Shown here: one piece after another, positions 1 through 7,960 of the stretch
Position numbering within the stretch: the first letter of the stretch is position 1
Layout of the letters: each line of letters opens with the position of its first letter
Assembly: GCA_001970855.1 (NCBI GenBank)
Contig: LSSN01003492.1
Location: 1-10,164, forward strand
Length of the DNA stretch: 10,164 nt
DNA from: Smittium culicis
Lineage: Eukaryota; Kickxellomycota; Harpellomycetes; Harpellales; Legeriomycetaceae
Direction of reading: 5' to 3'
Program-made: the position numbers and the translations under genes
Notes under the pieces: generated by a model
The model's database searches: none
The model's input: the letters and a program-made list of their open reading frames with translations, nothing else
What the model was told of the DNA's origin: nothing

Positions 1-1
1 C

Positions 2-2112
2 TCAATAGGAACTGTTTGCTGGGCAAAACTTAAAGGTTTCCCATGGTGGCCTGCTGTTGTAAGTCTCTTACTTCTATCCCCCCCCCCCCACCCCCAAAAA
101 AAACATCCTCATTTCTTTACCTTACTCCCGCTCCTTATATTCCCTCCTATCATATTCTACCCTTATTCTCTAACATTATTTCTCATTTCCTACTTCAACC
201 TTAGATTATGGAAGAATCTATTCTCTCTGTCGAAGTAATGAAAAGTAAACCCAGATTTGGTTTATCATACCCTGTTATGTTCTTAGGTTCTATTGACTTG
301 TAAGCCTCCCTCTTTTCTCTACACTATTCAAAATATATTTTTATGTAATTTTATCTTTTTCAATTTACCCATGATAATTATCCCTCTTTATATCTAATCT
401 TCTTTTTTTTTTCCCACTTCACAATAACTCTCTATTTAGCGCTTGGCTAACCTCTGAAAACCTCGAACCTTACAAAGAAAATTTAGAAAGGCATTCCATC
501 AAAACTAAAAACAGAAAAGAACCTAAATTCGGCCTAGCCCTAAAACAAGCTGAAGACCCGCAAGAAATTTCTAAACTTATCGATTTAATAGCCCGTGAAA
601 CCGAAGAAGAAAGAGAATTCTTGAAAAACGGTGGCAACTTATCCAGATCTTCAAGTGACGATAATTCTGACTCTGAAAACGACTCTGATGCCCCTAAACC
701 AAGAAAATCTCCAAAGCCTAAATCTACCCCCGCCAAACGTCGCGACTCCGCTCCTGCAAACACCCCTAATAAAAAACCTAAACCCACCCCCTCTAGGTCA
801 AACAAAAAGCCCTCTTCTAAACCTGATATTGATTCCTCTAGAAAAACCTCCTCTGCTGAAAATGACTCTGCCCCTAATTCCCTCGACAATAACCAAAACT
901 CTAATACTAAAGAATCTTCTCCTACAATCGACGAAAATAAACAAAAATGTACCTGATAACCTCTCTACCCCCCCTTTATTTTAAATCTATTCCTTTCCTT
1001 TTTTTCTAATCCCTTTCTTTATTTTTAATAGCCGGAAAAGTTTATGACACCCTCATGTTCCTACGCCACAGAATACAAAGAAGTCTCTTAAAAAGTGATA
1101 AACCCGCACAAGTAACCCCACTTTTCTCTGTCTTCCTCACCCCCTTTATCTATTTTATACCAATTATCCTCCTATTGCCTATTTTTTCTTTTCAAGGTTA
1201 TTTATTTTTTCCCTTCTTCTAAATAATAAATTATAGGACCTTTCTACAATTGACGACTATTTCCGCAAAATAGAAAAAATTCCTATGACTCTTGAACTCT
1301 TACAGGTATTTATTGCTTTCATTCATCCAAGAAAAAAAAAATTTTTTTTCTACCTTATTTCCCTACATCTTTTTCTCTCTCTTATATAATAAATCAATTT
1401 AAATTTTGTCTTTTAGACCACTAAAATGGGTAAATTAATGCGAAGAGTATCGATCCTCGAAAATATCCCCGACGAAGATGAACAGAAATACAAAATCAAA
1501 AGCCGTGCTTTTGATATGACCTCTAAATGGAGACAACTAGTCCCTCATAGACGCCCTTCTGAAGACCCTGCCACCCCTAACCTTCACCCTACCGAAAACG
1601 CTGAAAAATCTGATGACTCGCCAAAACTTGACCAATCTTCCAACCTCGAATCAAAAGAAAGTTCTTTACATCCAGATAAACCTGAATCCGATGCTACCAC
1701 ATCCGATAAACCAGAAAACCAAGTCTCTCCACCTGCCACCACTGAACCTGCTCTAAACAATGAAAATAAACCTAATGTCCCAATGGATATTGATCTACCT
1801 ACTTCTAGCACTTCTAATTCTAATCAGCTACCACCCGATTCAACTTTAGAAGATAAACCAAATACTGATTCTTCTGACAACATAGATCAAAAAATTGAAA
1901 ACCAACCAGTTTCCAAAGATGAACCTCTACAATCTACAAATACCTCAGCTACCGAAACAGATTCTAAAAACCCATCCACAGATACTACTTCTATTGAAAA
2001 TAAAGATACCTCTACCAAACTCTCGCCCGAAAATATCCCAACTCCATCTGAAACAAAATCTACATCCGATAATATAACATCTGATACAACTCCTGCTGCA
2101 GATAATAGTTAA
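2..2112 (+). CDS. PWWP domain protein with LEDGF/HRP2-like IBD (5'-partial, 6 exons)
   Basis: Spliced exons 2-58, 205-299, 440-948, 1032-1111, 1237-1305 and 1417-2112 join in frame into 501 residues ending at TAA 2110-2112; the 5' end lies outside the window. Residues 3-62 form a PWWP domain: GTVCWAKLKGFPWWPAVV with the PWWP tetrad at 14-17, then YPVMFLGSIDFAWL. The positions equivalent to the LEDGF methyl-lysine cage are L10, W16 and F45. Residues 77-116 look helical. Residues 119-134 are a Ser/Asp patch, and 137-178 a Lys/Pro/Ser-rich basic linker (KPRKSPKPKSTPAKRR), likely nuclear-localising or DNA-binding. Residues about 223-312 match the IBD/TFIIS-N helical fold: IQRSLLKSD, MTLELLQTTKMGKLMRR, then W308..LV312. 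Residues 313-501 are a disordered Ser/Thr/Pro/Asp tail. Known for the family: PWWP reads H3K36 methylation in nucleosomes, and the IBD recruits short-motif partners. That this protein does both is inference. Alternatives are other PWWP plus TFIIS-N chromatin factors. First-exon start uncertain: AG at 7-8 could be an acceptor. Confidence 0.5.
59..204 (+). other. Intron 1 (146 nt, phase 0)
   Basis: Perfect GTAAGT donor at 59 and CCTTAG acceptor ending at 204. It splits the PWWP domain two residues after the tetrad (V19|I20). A CTAAC at 170-174, 30 nt before the acceptor, is a good branch-site candidate. I count 56 C and only 4 G in it, two of the G being splice-site bases. Splicing is needed: the reading frame meets TAA at 171-173 inside the intron. 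Confidence 0.5.
78..103. repeat. Homopolymer block C12-A-C5-A8 in intron 1
   Basis: Twelve C (78-89), one A, five C (91-95) and eight A (96-103). A long C run is out of place in DNA this AT-rich. It lies within the first intron, so length change would not affect the protein. The G-rich complement could fold, but only 17 C are present, so no structure is claimed. Confidence 0.5.
300..439 (+). other. Intron 2 (140 nt, phase 2)
   Basis: GTAAGC donor at 300 and TTTAG acceptor ending at 439. It splits the F51 codon (TT|C) in the FLGSIDFAWL segment of the PWWP domain; only this junction keeps the domain in frame. CTAAT at 394-398 is a possible branch site, followed by a T run. 32 C against 5 G. 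Confidence 0.5.
949..1031 (+). other. Intron 3 (83 nt, phase 1), weak donor
   Basis: Donor GTACCT is the poorest of the five. The acceptor is TTAATAG ending at 1031, with a CTAAT at 1006-1010 as branch candidate. The phase is fixed because only one of the three frames of the next exon is open. It separates the charged linker from the IBD-like domain. If retained, translation adds Cys-Thr and stops at TGA 954-956, giving a product with PWWP and linker only. 23 C against 3 G. Confidence 0.5.
1112..1236 (+). other. Intron 4 (125 nt, phase 0)
   Basis: Donor GTAACC at 1112 and acceptor TTATAG ending at 1236. It splits the IBD-like domain between Q247 and D248. CTAAA at 1219-1223 is a possible branch site. 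32 C against 6 G. Confidence 0.5.
1306..1416 (+). other. Intron 5 (111 nt, phase 0)
   Basis: Donor GTATTT at 1306 and acceptor TTTTAG ending at 1416. It lies between Q270 and T271 inside the IBD-like domain (MTLELLQ|TTKMGKLMRR). It holds an A-run then T-run tract near 1331-1349. 19 C against 5 G. The ATG at 1426 is internal to the spliced protein (M274), so the open frame 1426-2112 is not a separate gene. Confidence 0.5.
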
Positions 2113-2670
2113 AAAAAAAAAAAAACCTCTATTATTTTCATGTACGCAATTTTATACTTTATGTGTTTCTCGTTCTACTGCTCCCTCCCCCTGAATCACG
2201 CAAAACTAAATCTTTTTTTTTTGTTCTTTTATGTTTTTTTTAAAAAAAAAACGTAAATAAGCTAAAAAATTTTATATAACCATGTTTTTTTTTTACTAGT
2301 TTTTGTTATCTCTATTTATTTTAAATTTATTAATAATATATCTCCATTTACCCATTTAATTTTCTAAAAGTTAAAAATTTTCTTTTATATATTAAATATA
2401 AAAAAAAAATTTTGGTTCATCTATTATAATTGCATATCTATAGAAACCCACTGATTTAAATGATTAATTCGATCTAATATTTTTTTTTATAGTTAATTAA
2501 TATTATTTAAACGTCATTACCTTTCCTTGAAATTTTGGTTTTTTGTATATTAAACATGCTTTCAAATTAGCGTAAAAAAATTTTTATAAATCAAACTGTC
2601 GCTCAAAAACATCTTTTTGAAACTTAATTTAATGGGCTAAAAAATTGAAAATTAAAATCAACAATAAGAA
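2113..2670. other. 3' flank of the PWWP gene, AT-rich, no gene
   Basis: A 15-base A run (2111-2125) begins within the stop codon itself. A T8-A10 tract lies at 2234-2251. ATTAAA at 2391-2396 is the clearest polyadenylation-like hexamer on the plus strand; I see no AATAAA here. The end of the transcript cannot be fixed from sequence. No open frame in this stretch looks coding. G and C become roughly balanced here, unlike in the gene. Confidence 0.5.
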
Positions 2671-2877
2671 ATGCAGAATCATTCTTATCGATCCAACAGT
2701 CAAATAGAAACTATTTATTCAACAAAAAAAACCCTGTGCAAACTGCCGATATGTATACCTACCTATGACCTTAAATTCAACAAAAATTGGATGCGCAAGG
2801 ATACGATCAAAAATAACGCCCTGAAGGTCAGAAGAACGCTATACGCTAGATACTATTATTATTTTTTAAATGGATGA
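2671..2877 (+). pseudogene. LINE remnant: C-terminal end of reverse transcriptase
   Basis: Frame 1, 68 codons from the first ATG, ending in a stop at 2875-2877. The second half (DLKFNKNWMRKDTIKNNALK, then VRRTLYA and FLNG) fits the stretch that follows the Y-x-Y-L-G-x-P motif in LINE reverse transcriptases, where a helix of basic residues leads to the thumb. The YLG motif itself is not preserved. The first 25 residues carry no recognisable signal, so the left edge of the element is uncertain. Confidence 0.5.
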
Positions 2878-2900
2878 ATATGTAGAAATAATATAAAATC

Positions 2901-3083
2901 ATGGATGTCAAAAGGATCATAATCCCAATTGCCACGTATGAGTGTGAGCTGTTTGGAATGTCTACAGTGCGCTGTTACACGCCCCAAAAAGTCGCAGATA
3001 ATGCCACCAGGATAACTATGAACGTTGGAAAATATACTGCAATGAATATGGCTGAGAACCGAACTTCGAATTTGCTCAAATAA
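2901..3083 (+). pseudogene. LINE remnant: RT thumb/connection, ATYxxELFGMS motif
   Basis: Frame 3, 60 codons. RIIIPIATYECELFGMS followed by RC, KVADNATR and VGKYTAMNM is the conserved segment after the RT palm in one group of LINEs, where ATYGGELFGMS...D.ATR is typical; the two Gly are replaced here by Glu and Cys. It is separated from the preceding piece by a frame change and stop codons near 2875-2891. The last residues (RTSNLLK) are probably out of frame: the natural continuation is in frame 2. Confidence 0.5.
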
Positions 3084-3262
3084 ATACCACGTCCCCAGTA
3101 TCACAAATGCGCGAATACCTTAAATGAAGCAACTCCAGAATATGGATATCTGATATAATTGATAACCCCATGCTGAATCGAAAAGACACCTGGGTGACCG
3201 GGTACAAACGATGGTCCAAGCGGTTCAATAAAAATCTGATGCGCAGGTCAACCAAAAAATAA
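3054..3262 (+). pseudogene. LINE remnant: WISD...KDTWV segment
   Basis: Frame 2, with one internal TGA at 3125-3127 and ending at TAA 3260-3262. Readable pieces are NFEFAQINTTSPVSQMREYL before the TGA and RIWISDIIDNPMLNRKDTWV after it, then KRWSKRF. The pattern aromatic-I-S-D...P......TWV..-..W continues the same LINE C-terminal region. The change from the previous frame falls at about 3040-3060. A further short open piece in frame 1 (3265-3342) bridges to the knuckle segment. Confidence 0.5.
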
Positions 3263-3344
3263 CTATATACGATAGAACACTGAAAAACGACAAATCAATG
3301 ATATCACAGCGGATGAGAAAAGTATACGGTGGAAGCCAATAAAA

Positions 3345-3572
3345 ATGGTTGGGCCTAAAACTCAAATACGCATCAACGGCAATAAAATTTTGCTGCACAT
3401 AGCCAAAATTAGAATCGGCACATACTTGACATCACAGTGCATGGCTAATGCGCGCATTATTGGTGGAACATACAAATCTGAATGCCCATTCAGCAAAATG
3501 AAAACACCTGAAACTGTAGAGCATATAATCCTGGACTGCGGTACGGTGCAACACAACATGGCCATATATTAG
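3345..3572 (+). pseudogene. LINE remnant: C-terminal zinc-knuckle segment
   Basis: Frame 3, 75 codons ending at TAG 3570-3572. The segment RIGTYLTSQCMANARII then ECPFSKMKTPETVEHIILDC is the typical end of many LINE ORF2 proteins, where C-P-x-C...ET.EH.L.DC forms a Cys/His knuckle of uncertain nucleic-acid-binding role. Here C47, H60 and C65 are present with the usual H-x4-C spacing, but the second Cys is Ser50 (codon AGC at 3492-3494), so the site would be defective even in an intact protein. It is the best-preserved piece of the element. Confidence 0.5.
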
Positions 3573-3631
3573 TGAAAAAACGTCCATGCTGAGCATGCAG
3601 TTCAGCAATCTTCCGCCTTCTTCAATTTAGC

Positions 3632-3858
3632 AGAGGTCAGTTGAGAAGCTCCTTATGATGAAGTTAAAACTTAGCTCGTCGGTGATCTACCAAGGTTATG
3701 ATACTCCTGCAACCAAAATTGTGTTGGAAACAGAAAAATTTCTATATCCAATCTCGTTGCAATGAAAATTAATTCATGAGATAGTTATATATTCGCCTAT
3801 CCACTTGACACGACGCATAACAGGTACAAAGGCCCAACAAGGCCGGATGGAATTTGGA
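3632..3858 (+). pseudogene. LINE remnant: degraded tail after the knuckle
   Basis: The plus-strand reading from 3632 gives short open pieces such as LVGDLPRL and RYKGPTRPDGIWMI interrupted by several stops. Position after the knuckle, and base composition like the rest of the element, suggest this is the end of the same ORF. No motif is diagnostic, so the call rests mainly on continuity. Confidence 0.5.
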
Positions 3859-3929
3859 TGATCGAATTTTTTATATAATATCTTTTATGTATTTTTATAT
3901 TTATTACATATGTGTTTTAAACTTGTTTC

Positions 3930-3955
3930 AATAAATTACATACTATAATAAAAAA
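3930..3955 (+). terminator. Possible polyadenylation signal and 3' end of the LINE copy
   Basis: AATAAA at 3930-3935, a second AATAAA at 3947-3952 and a six-base A run at 3950-3955 follow the last coding-like DNA by about 70-100 bases, as expected for the 3' end of a LINE. AATAAA is common by chance in DNA this AT-rich, and the A run is short, so the assignment is tentative. Confidence 0.5.
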
Positions 3956-6420
3956 TTTTTAAACTATACATGTATCCTCAGCTTGAACTAATATCTATAT
4001 AATTACATGTTTTCAAACCTATAATCATTTATATATATTAAAAATATTAGGTTTTATCCAATACATCTATTTATGAAAACCATTGTATAATAATAATGGT
4101 TCTACAGATAAAAAATTAAAAAAATATATATAAGTACACCAAACCTTCAGTTAACTTTTTTTCTGTTCATCTTATGATAAATTAGATGCCAATATGAAAA
4201 ATAATTCATACGCTTCTTCTATAGAAAGAAAAATATATGCACATAACCATTCGTATTTGGGTACAATTATCCCTCTTTTTTTTTTTTCATCTTGAAATTG
4301 AATCTCAAAATTGATTAAATTTACAGATATTCACAGTTTTTTTTTTGTATATATAATCAATAATAATATTTCACCCCATAAAATTATATGCACCTTTTTT
4401 TGATATAATTGATCTAAAACTTTAAAATAATAACTAGAAGCTTTTAATAAAATTTTCATACTTTTTTTCAATCAATCAATAAAAAAATAATAAGCGCTGA
4501 AATAAAGACAGTCAATGGTAATGTATCACCACATTTATCGTTTAAAAAATACTAGTAGTGCTTTCTTCTGTACAATATATATATATATTTATAAACCATT
4601 AAAAGCAAAAAAAATAAATTTCATTGTTAAAACATAGTCTAATACTTATAATTCATTGATTTTTATTAGATATTGATGTTTTTTCTAATATATTTTTATC
4701 CCATAATTATTTTCATTTTACTATTTATGTTTACCGATAATATTTGTCAAATATATACCTTGGTAAATAATACAGTCACAAAAATATTTCAACGCAAATC
4801 AGACTATCTCGTATATAAAACTACCATAATTTTAAATTTGGTTATAATAATATAACTATTACTTTCATAATTCTCCACGATTATAAACTATTAGATTTTT
4901 ATATGGCCATTTTGATTAAAAATATAAAAATATTCGATACTATAGCTATAATAGTATTTATAATATAATTTCTTTCAGTCATAAAATCAATATAGTTTTT
5001 ATTAAGTATTCACCATTAGCATTAAACTTAATTCTAAAAATAATTTTCAATTGAGTAACTACCCCAGACCCATTCACCTGTCGACCTCAAATTAACAGAA
5101 AATTTTTAATTTATTGCGATTTAGAATTCGCTATTTTAAGTTTCGAATAATCTTGACTGATTAAAAACGAAATGATAGAGTAGCATGTTATTAAATAATT
5201 TCTTATAATAATAACTCTATGATCCTCTCTGGCTCATGGGTCTAAATATTTTATAAGCTCCTGTGTAATATTATGTGTTTAATTGTAGTAAAGATTCTAA
5301 ATATCGCAATATTATGAATTTATATTATCCTTACAGATGAATCTTTGTAATTATTTCAATGAATTTTTGATTTTGACACTTGATTTTATAATTATTCACA
5401 CATATATATTTTATAAATAAAAATAGTATTAATCGTAAAGTATATGATACTTGACCAAATATTCAAATTTCTGTAATTAATATCATTTTCGATTAAGATA
5501 TAAGCCTATTCACAGAACCCTATCAATATAAAGCTCAAAAAAATTCTATCAAAATTTTACAAGAGTTTACTCCATATTCTCTCATCGAATATAAAAGTTC
5601 TGAAAATATAGAAATGGAGAATTTCCTCTGTTTCCTAAATGAATAGCAATTAAATTTTGCGTTAATTTTAAAATTATCTCCGCATAAATAACTTATAGCT
5701 TTATTTTGGTTTAAATTATTCTCTGATTCTATTATGTAACACTTTTATTAGTGATTATTTTTTACAGTTAATATCGCCAATGGATATCTTTTGAGCTTGT
5801 GAATATTAATAATAAGGTATCTCTTGAATGAGACTTAAAAAATTAAATAGCATTATGTTTCCACTCAAAAAAATACTAGAGTTGGCATTCAAAAAAGAAT
5901 AACTATAACTTTTCAAGGTTTTTTTTTTGCATCAGGACTTTTATTTCATATCAAATATTGTTCGAGAATTATAAATTACAAAAAAAACCTCAATTACTTC
6001 AATCTGAAAATTTAAAAAAATTTATGAGATTAAAAATAAGTCAGTGATGATTTATAGAATTACACACATAGTTGATTGTAATAGTGTTTCTAAGCATTAG
6101 TGATAGTTAATAAATTGATATTTTTCTGAGATAGTGAAAATTTTGAATTGATACATAAATCCTGTTTCAACTATCTGATATTTATATTATTAAAGATACG
6201 ATGAAAATTTTATTATAATATCTTAGTATAAGATAACTATATATTTAAAGGTATAATTTCATATGCTTAAGCCGTAATATAGAATAAAAATAAAAATAAT
6301 GAATATTTAATGATTTAAAAAAATTAAAAATCACATATCAATCGAAAATATTTTTGTTATATTCATGGATATTTTTTTAAGAGATTTTTTTAAACATAAA
6401 TCAGATGTATAAAAAAACTA
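3956..6420. other. AT-rich intergenic DNA without a supportable gene
   Basis: No open frame here looks coding on either strand. The longest (4673-4855) starts at TTG and encodes only Ile/Leu/Phe-rich sequence expected from T-rich DNA. A 46-codon open run at about 5498-5643 has no start or splice context that makes it convincing. No tRNA T-loop with a pairing stem was found. Simple tracts of A, T and AT occur throughout. Confidence 0.5.
4575..4588. repeat. (AT)7 dinucleotide repeat
   Basis: Seven perfect AT units within AT-rich intergenic DNA. It is an ordinary short microsatellite; no function is suggested. Confidence 0.5.
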
Positions 6421-7960
6421 ATACAAATCAATATTAATCTAAACTTCGCCACCTCTTAGATGTTCCATATTCACTGGTTACTGAATCAAGTAATCTTATG
6501 AACACTTATACTATGCAGCTCAATTTTTTTGTGTACTCGTATGAATTTCAAAAAATATTCTTTCTTGATCTCAAAGCTGGATTTAAAATTTTTTAGATCC
6601 CCTCTCACAAAGAAATTTACAACCTGCTCCAACTGAGATTAGTATAACTCTAGGTAATGAGGATTCTTTGGAACTGATAGGCGTCAATGTAAACCTGCGG
6701 ATTACGTGGATTGGCGAATTTTACATCATTTGTATCTAGGAAGCACGTTTAAAAATTCTTTAGGAATAAATAAGTTGCAACAAGGGGGAAAAAATTATTA
6801 TTTGTTGAAAATTTTCGTTTAAAAAAGACTCTCAGCGGATTAGATCGAGATTAAATGCAAAATAATATTTAAGGTATAAATTTTGGTTCAAAATCACGAT
6901 ATGGATTTTAACCATTTAACATTATACTTTTTTCCTGTCTAACCTCAAAGAGCGGATTTAAAACTGGTTATTTTGTCATTTTTTTGTCGATTATAGTGAG
7001 TATATTCTAGTCGTTTGTATCTTTAGTGCAGATTAATTTTATTCACTGGGATCTCCAGGTGGTTCAAGCGGATATCCGGGCTTCCATGAGTGATTTATGA
7101 GATCTTGGATCTATTTTTTGGATTTTAGCCATTTATTGTATGATCTCTCACGAAATGTGCTGGTGTAAATGAATATTGAGGATATTCGCAGTTTATTCAG
7201 GACTCGTTATACGACCTAAAATATTCAAGTTTTATAAAAAAATAAAAATTTGTCAAATTTTGAGTTTTTCGGGATTTTCATGGCTTCATTATTGCTAAAA
7301 TTTACATGACAATAACATAAAATCGGAATTAGATTCGGTATATTAGCTTAATTATTAGTGAAAAGAGAACATTGAATCGCCTCAGCACGCTATATATAGA
7401 GTATACAGCCTTTTATAGATTAATCTTGTTTATTTATATTCCCTAATATGTTTCGTTTTTTATTCATGATATATCCCAAATATGCGTACTCGTGAGTGAA
7501 ATCGACTTTTAGGACCTATAGACCCATACATGCAGTCAATATTTCACTTTTAGTCATATTACAGCACCTAAAGTCAGCCAAATTAATTTAAAAAGCGTCC
7601 GAAAATACAATATTTTTATTCAGAACGGAGTGAAAATCGGCTAATAATTAGTCTAATACAAGTGCACCATTAGAAAACGGAAATTATGGATTACGTAGGG
7701 TGAGAACAGGCTTCCGAGTATCATATACACCCATGTATTTATCACTAATGTAGAAATATAAGAGTATAAGAAAGTTTGAGTTCCTTATTAAACTCCACAA
7801 AAGCTTTCAGTGACTTTAGAAAATTAATTTCTAACTCTAACTGCGATTTTCAGAGTATCAGACATGTTCTTTATGATTCTCAGGAGTTTTTCCTCAACTC
7901 ACACTGATCACAGTTTATTTAGTAGGATCATTCGTGAGAAATTGTGAATTTATAAATAAA
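6421..7960. other. Less AT-rich island, likely a decayed element or gene
   Basis: By eye, G and C are denser here than on either side (for example 6590-6740 and 7060-7110), though every frame carries frequent stops. The composition resembles that of the LINE relic at 2671-3860. Short protein-like runs exist on the minus strand (for example NDVKFANPRNPQVYIDAYQF at about 6649-6728), but none matches a family I can name. The most economical reading is an old insertion or pseudogene eroded towards the AT-rich background. Confidence 0.5.
7420..7647 (-). pseudogene. Possible reverse-transcriptase trace (very weak)
   Basis: One minus-strand frame of 76 codons contains only two internal stops before its final TAA. 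It reads MTKSEILTACMGL (from 7557), then a stop, then VDFTHEYAYLGYIMNKK. The order K-x-E-I-L...F....Y-x-Y-L-G-x-x-x-N resembles the segment between the catalytic box and the thumb of LINE reverse transcriptases. No YADD box can be read upstream. In AT-rich DNA such a resemblance can arise by chance, so this is a suggestion only. Confidence 0.5.

Larger units (their letters stand above)
2671..3955 (+). mobile_element. Decayed LINE-like (non-LTR) retrotransposon, 3' part only
   Basis: Pieces appear in the order expected for the end of a LINE ORF, all on the plus strand but in different frames: end of the reverse transcriptase, a motif like ATYGGELFGMS (here ATYECELFGMS), a WISD...KDTWV stretch, the C-terminal C..H..C knuckle, and a tail. 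An AATAAA and an A run follow. Frameshifts and stops between the pieces show a dead copy. The catalytic RT core (YADD box) and 5' part are missing, as is usual for 5'-truncated insertions. The DNA is clearly less AT-rich than its flanks. I could not see target-site duplications. The clade cannot be assigned. Confidence 0.5.

Noticed and set aside
470..889. 139-residue open frame on the minus strand
   Set aside because: It is antisense to exon 3 of the PWWP gene. Its Leu/Ser/Glu/Gly-rich content mirrors the plus-strand codons, and the low stop frequency comes from the coding strand's composition.
631..984. 117-residue plus-strand open frame overlapping exon 3
   Set aside because: It is a shifted-frame shadow of the Lys/Pro/Ser linker and runs into intron 3; no domain or start context supports it.
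1584..1811. 75-residue minus-strand open frame, and the 60-residue plus frame at 1895-2077
   Set aside because: Both are shadows of the last exon, which has the correct splice phase and continuity with the IBD-like domain.
2859..3104. Minus-strand open frames at 2859-3104 and 3362-3565
   Set aside because: They are antisense to LINE pieces that carry recognisable motifs on the plus strand.
4673..4855. 60-residue hydrophobic open frame
   Set aside because: It begins at TTG and is rich in Ile, Phe and Leu as any T-rich stretch would be; no membrane-protein family pattern or gene context.
5498..5643. 46-codon open run ending in MENFLCFLNE and a stop
   Set aside because: It reads like protein, but open runs of this length are expected many times by chance in 6 kb over six frames, and there is no clear start, donor or homologous motif.
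6881..6900. Possible tRNA T-loop (GGTTCAAAATC), also GGTTCAAGC at 7061
   Set aside because: No five-base T stem pairs around either loop, and no acceptor or anticodon arm is visible.
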